A stretch of 64,000 nt of DNA from Nocardia stercoris (lineage in GTDB: Bacteria > Actinomycetota > Actinomycetes > Mycobacteriales > Mycobacteriaceae). The notes under the pieces are model-generated. The model had not been told where the DNA came from, did not search any database, and worked only from the letters and a program-made list of their open reading frames with translations. How positions within the stretch are numbered: position 1 is the first letter of the stretch; the number at the start of each line of letters is the position of its first letter. Below are positions 63,038-64,000 of this stretch, in pieces. Both the position numbers and the translations under genes were made by a program. The stretch covers positions 62,001-126,000 of the forward strand of contig NZ_RFFH01000004.1 in assembly GCF_003696265.1 (NCBI RefSeq). The letters run 5' to 3'.

Positions 63038-64000
63038 CTAGCGGCCGGGAGTCACCCGGAGCAGCACGACGCCGTGTGGTGGCACGGCGGAGGCGGTGAG
63101 CGGACCGGTCGAGTCGGTGGTGGTCCGGTCCCAGAGGTCGCGGACGGTGTAGTCCCGGGCGGCCGGGAGTCCCACTGCCGTGGCGGTGGTTTCGATCGTG
63201 GCAGGTGTGTCGGACCAGTTCACCAGCGCGACCGCCGCTGAACCGTCGGCCAGTGGTTTGACCACGACCCGGTTGTCGCCGGGCAGCGCGGCGCCCTGCG
63301 CCATCAGCGGGTCCTGGTCGACGGCGATGACCTCACGGTTGGTCAGGAGTTCGCGGGTCTGCTCGGACATGGTGGTGATGTCGTTGCCGGCGATCAGCGG
63401 TGCGGCCAGCATCGCCCACAGCGAGAAGTGGGTGCGCTGTTCGGTTTCGGTGAGGCTCACCACGGGCTGGTTCAGCGCGGTCAGCACGTCCGGCGGCAGC
63501 GTGAACAGCTGGCCGATCGCAGCGCGCTGGGCGGGAGGCAGCTGTTCGACCGGGGGCGTCGTCTCGATCGAATTCATGTGGGAACCGAGGTATTCGGCCA
63601 TTTGTATCCCGACGACCAGCATGTCCGGGTCGTCGACGAAGCCGGGTCCGCTGTGGCGCGGCGCCCTGGTGGCGGCGTCGAACAGCTCGGTCACACCGAG
63701 CATGGTGAACAACCCGGCCGGCACGCCGTCGGTCGGAAGAGGGTTGTGCCAGATCGGAACCAGGTCGTTGTCGATCCGCGACATGTCCGCAATGCCGGAC
63801 CAGTCGTACACGGTGGTCAGATCCGGATCGGGCGAACTGTCCGGGTTGATGCTGTAGAAGATGTCTCGGCCGCTGTGCCGCAACGCGTCTCGCATGGCGG
63901 TGAACACCGGGACCTGGGTGTCGTGGTCGGTGTCCGGGCCGCACCAGTCGTATTTGAGATAGTCGATGCCCCAGGTGGCGAAGGTGCGGGCGTCGGCCTC
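63038..64000 (-). CDS. GH27 alpha-galactosidase, N-terminus cut by window edge
   Basis: 321 C-terminal codons of a glycoside hydrolase family 27 enzyme. At the truncated end GIDYLKYDWCGPD contains the catalytic nucleophile Asp (KYDWC). Later motifs are SLWAMLAAPLIAGNDI and EVIAVDQDPLMAQG, typical of the family, followed by a small beta-sandwich domain with ALVNWSDTPATI. It should release alpha-galactosyl or related residues from sugars or glycans. The start, and any signal peptide, lie outside the window. The gene ends 276 bases before the nos start. Confidence 0.92.
   Translation of the reverse strand, partial: EADARTFATWGIDYLKYDWCGPDTDHDTQVPVFTAMRDALRHSGRDIFYSINPDSSPDPDLTTVYDWSGIADMSRIDNDLVPIWHNPLPTDGVPAGLFTMLGVTELFDAATRAPRHSGPGFVDDPDMLVVGIQMAEYLGSHMNSIETTPPVEQLPPAQRAAIGQLFTLPPDVLTALNQPVVSLTETEQRTHFSLWAMLAAPLIAGNDITTMSEQTRELLTNREVIAVDQDPLMAQGAALPGDNRVVVKPLADGSAAVALVNWSDTPATIETTATAVGLPAARDYTVRDLWDRTTTDSTGPLTASAVPPHGVVLLRVTPGR

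Noticed and set aside
62915..63241. Possible small plus-strand gene between nos and the GH27 gene
   Set aside because: It overlaps the 3' end of the GH27 gene, has no SD and shows no domain; composition fits a shadow frame.

Overview
This is a window of very GC-rich DNA from an actinomycete. A multifunctional type I fatty acid synthase with its own AcpS downstream, an MTB12-like lipoprotein, furA-katG, an MMPL transporter and a bacterial nitric oxide synthase together point to a mycolic-acid actinobacterium. A Nocardia-like organism is the best guess. This is inferred from gene content only. I saw no rRNA, CRISPR array, insertion sequence or phage gene.

Layout. (1) 1-5520, minus: a tightly packed operon of SWIM-type zinc-finger protein, unknown 461-aa protein, VWA protein, MoxR-type AAA+ ATPase and DUF5682 protein (cut by the left edge). 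(2) 5621-7797, plus: a CRP-type palindrome and an ECF41-type promoter motif in front of an NDH-2-like flavoprotein and a SigJ/ECF41 sigma factor. (3) 7801-9839: divergent LysR regulator and YeiH-type membrane protein with two dyads between them. (4) 9825-13423: carboxylesterase, an unusual acyl-CoA carboxylase beta subunit and a small membrane protein. (5) 13765-17011, plus: twin ATACCCC operators, MMPL transporter, CsoR/CstR-family repressor, DUF2892 and DUF302 proteins. (6) 17012-21829, minus: SRPBCC protein, ABC ATPase, FtsX-like permease, lipoprotein and SnoaL-like protein, reading away from the polyketide operon. (7) 22172-42655, plus: a ten-gene polyketide operon with two fully reducing PKS modules, a metallophosphoesterase, two small unknown proteins, a Baeyer-Villiger-type monooxygenase, a methyltransferase, an FAD oxidoreductase, an exported epoxide-hydrolase-like protein and a stand-alone ketosynthase. 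Its first nine genes are joined by eight successive 4-base stop/start overlaps, and a strong hairpin follows the last gene. (8) 42750-42834: tRNA-Leu(UAG). (9) 43215-53313, plus: fas and acpS. (10) 53326-58570: two TetR regulators, a MarR regulator, a peroxiredoxin and several small or surface proteins. (11) 58927-64000: furA-katG, nitric oxide synthase and a GH27 alpha-galactosidase cut by the right edge.

How the parts may work together. The polyketide operon looks like a complete pathway for a reduced, methyl-branched chain that is then oxidised and methylated. The divergent ABC/SRPBCC operon is a plausible export partner. The fas-acpS pair supplies fatty acyl chains and the phosphopantetheine arm for carrier domains. 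The MMPL/CsoR-like operon looks like a sulfur- or metal-stress unit, and its sensor lacks the usual copper-binding histidine. The furA-katG, Bcp and NOS genes form a redox-defence neighbourhood on the right. I do not recognise the polyketide operon as any characterised pathway. It and the MoxR/VWA/SWIM/DUF5682 operon are the best candidates for undescribed systems.
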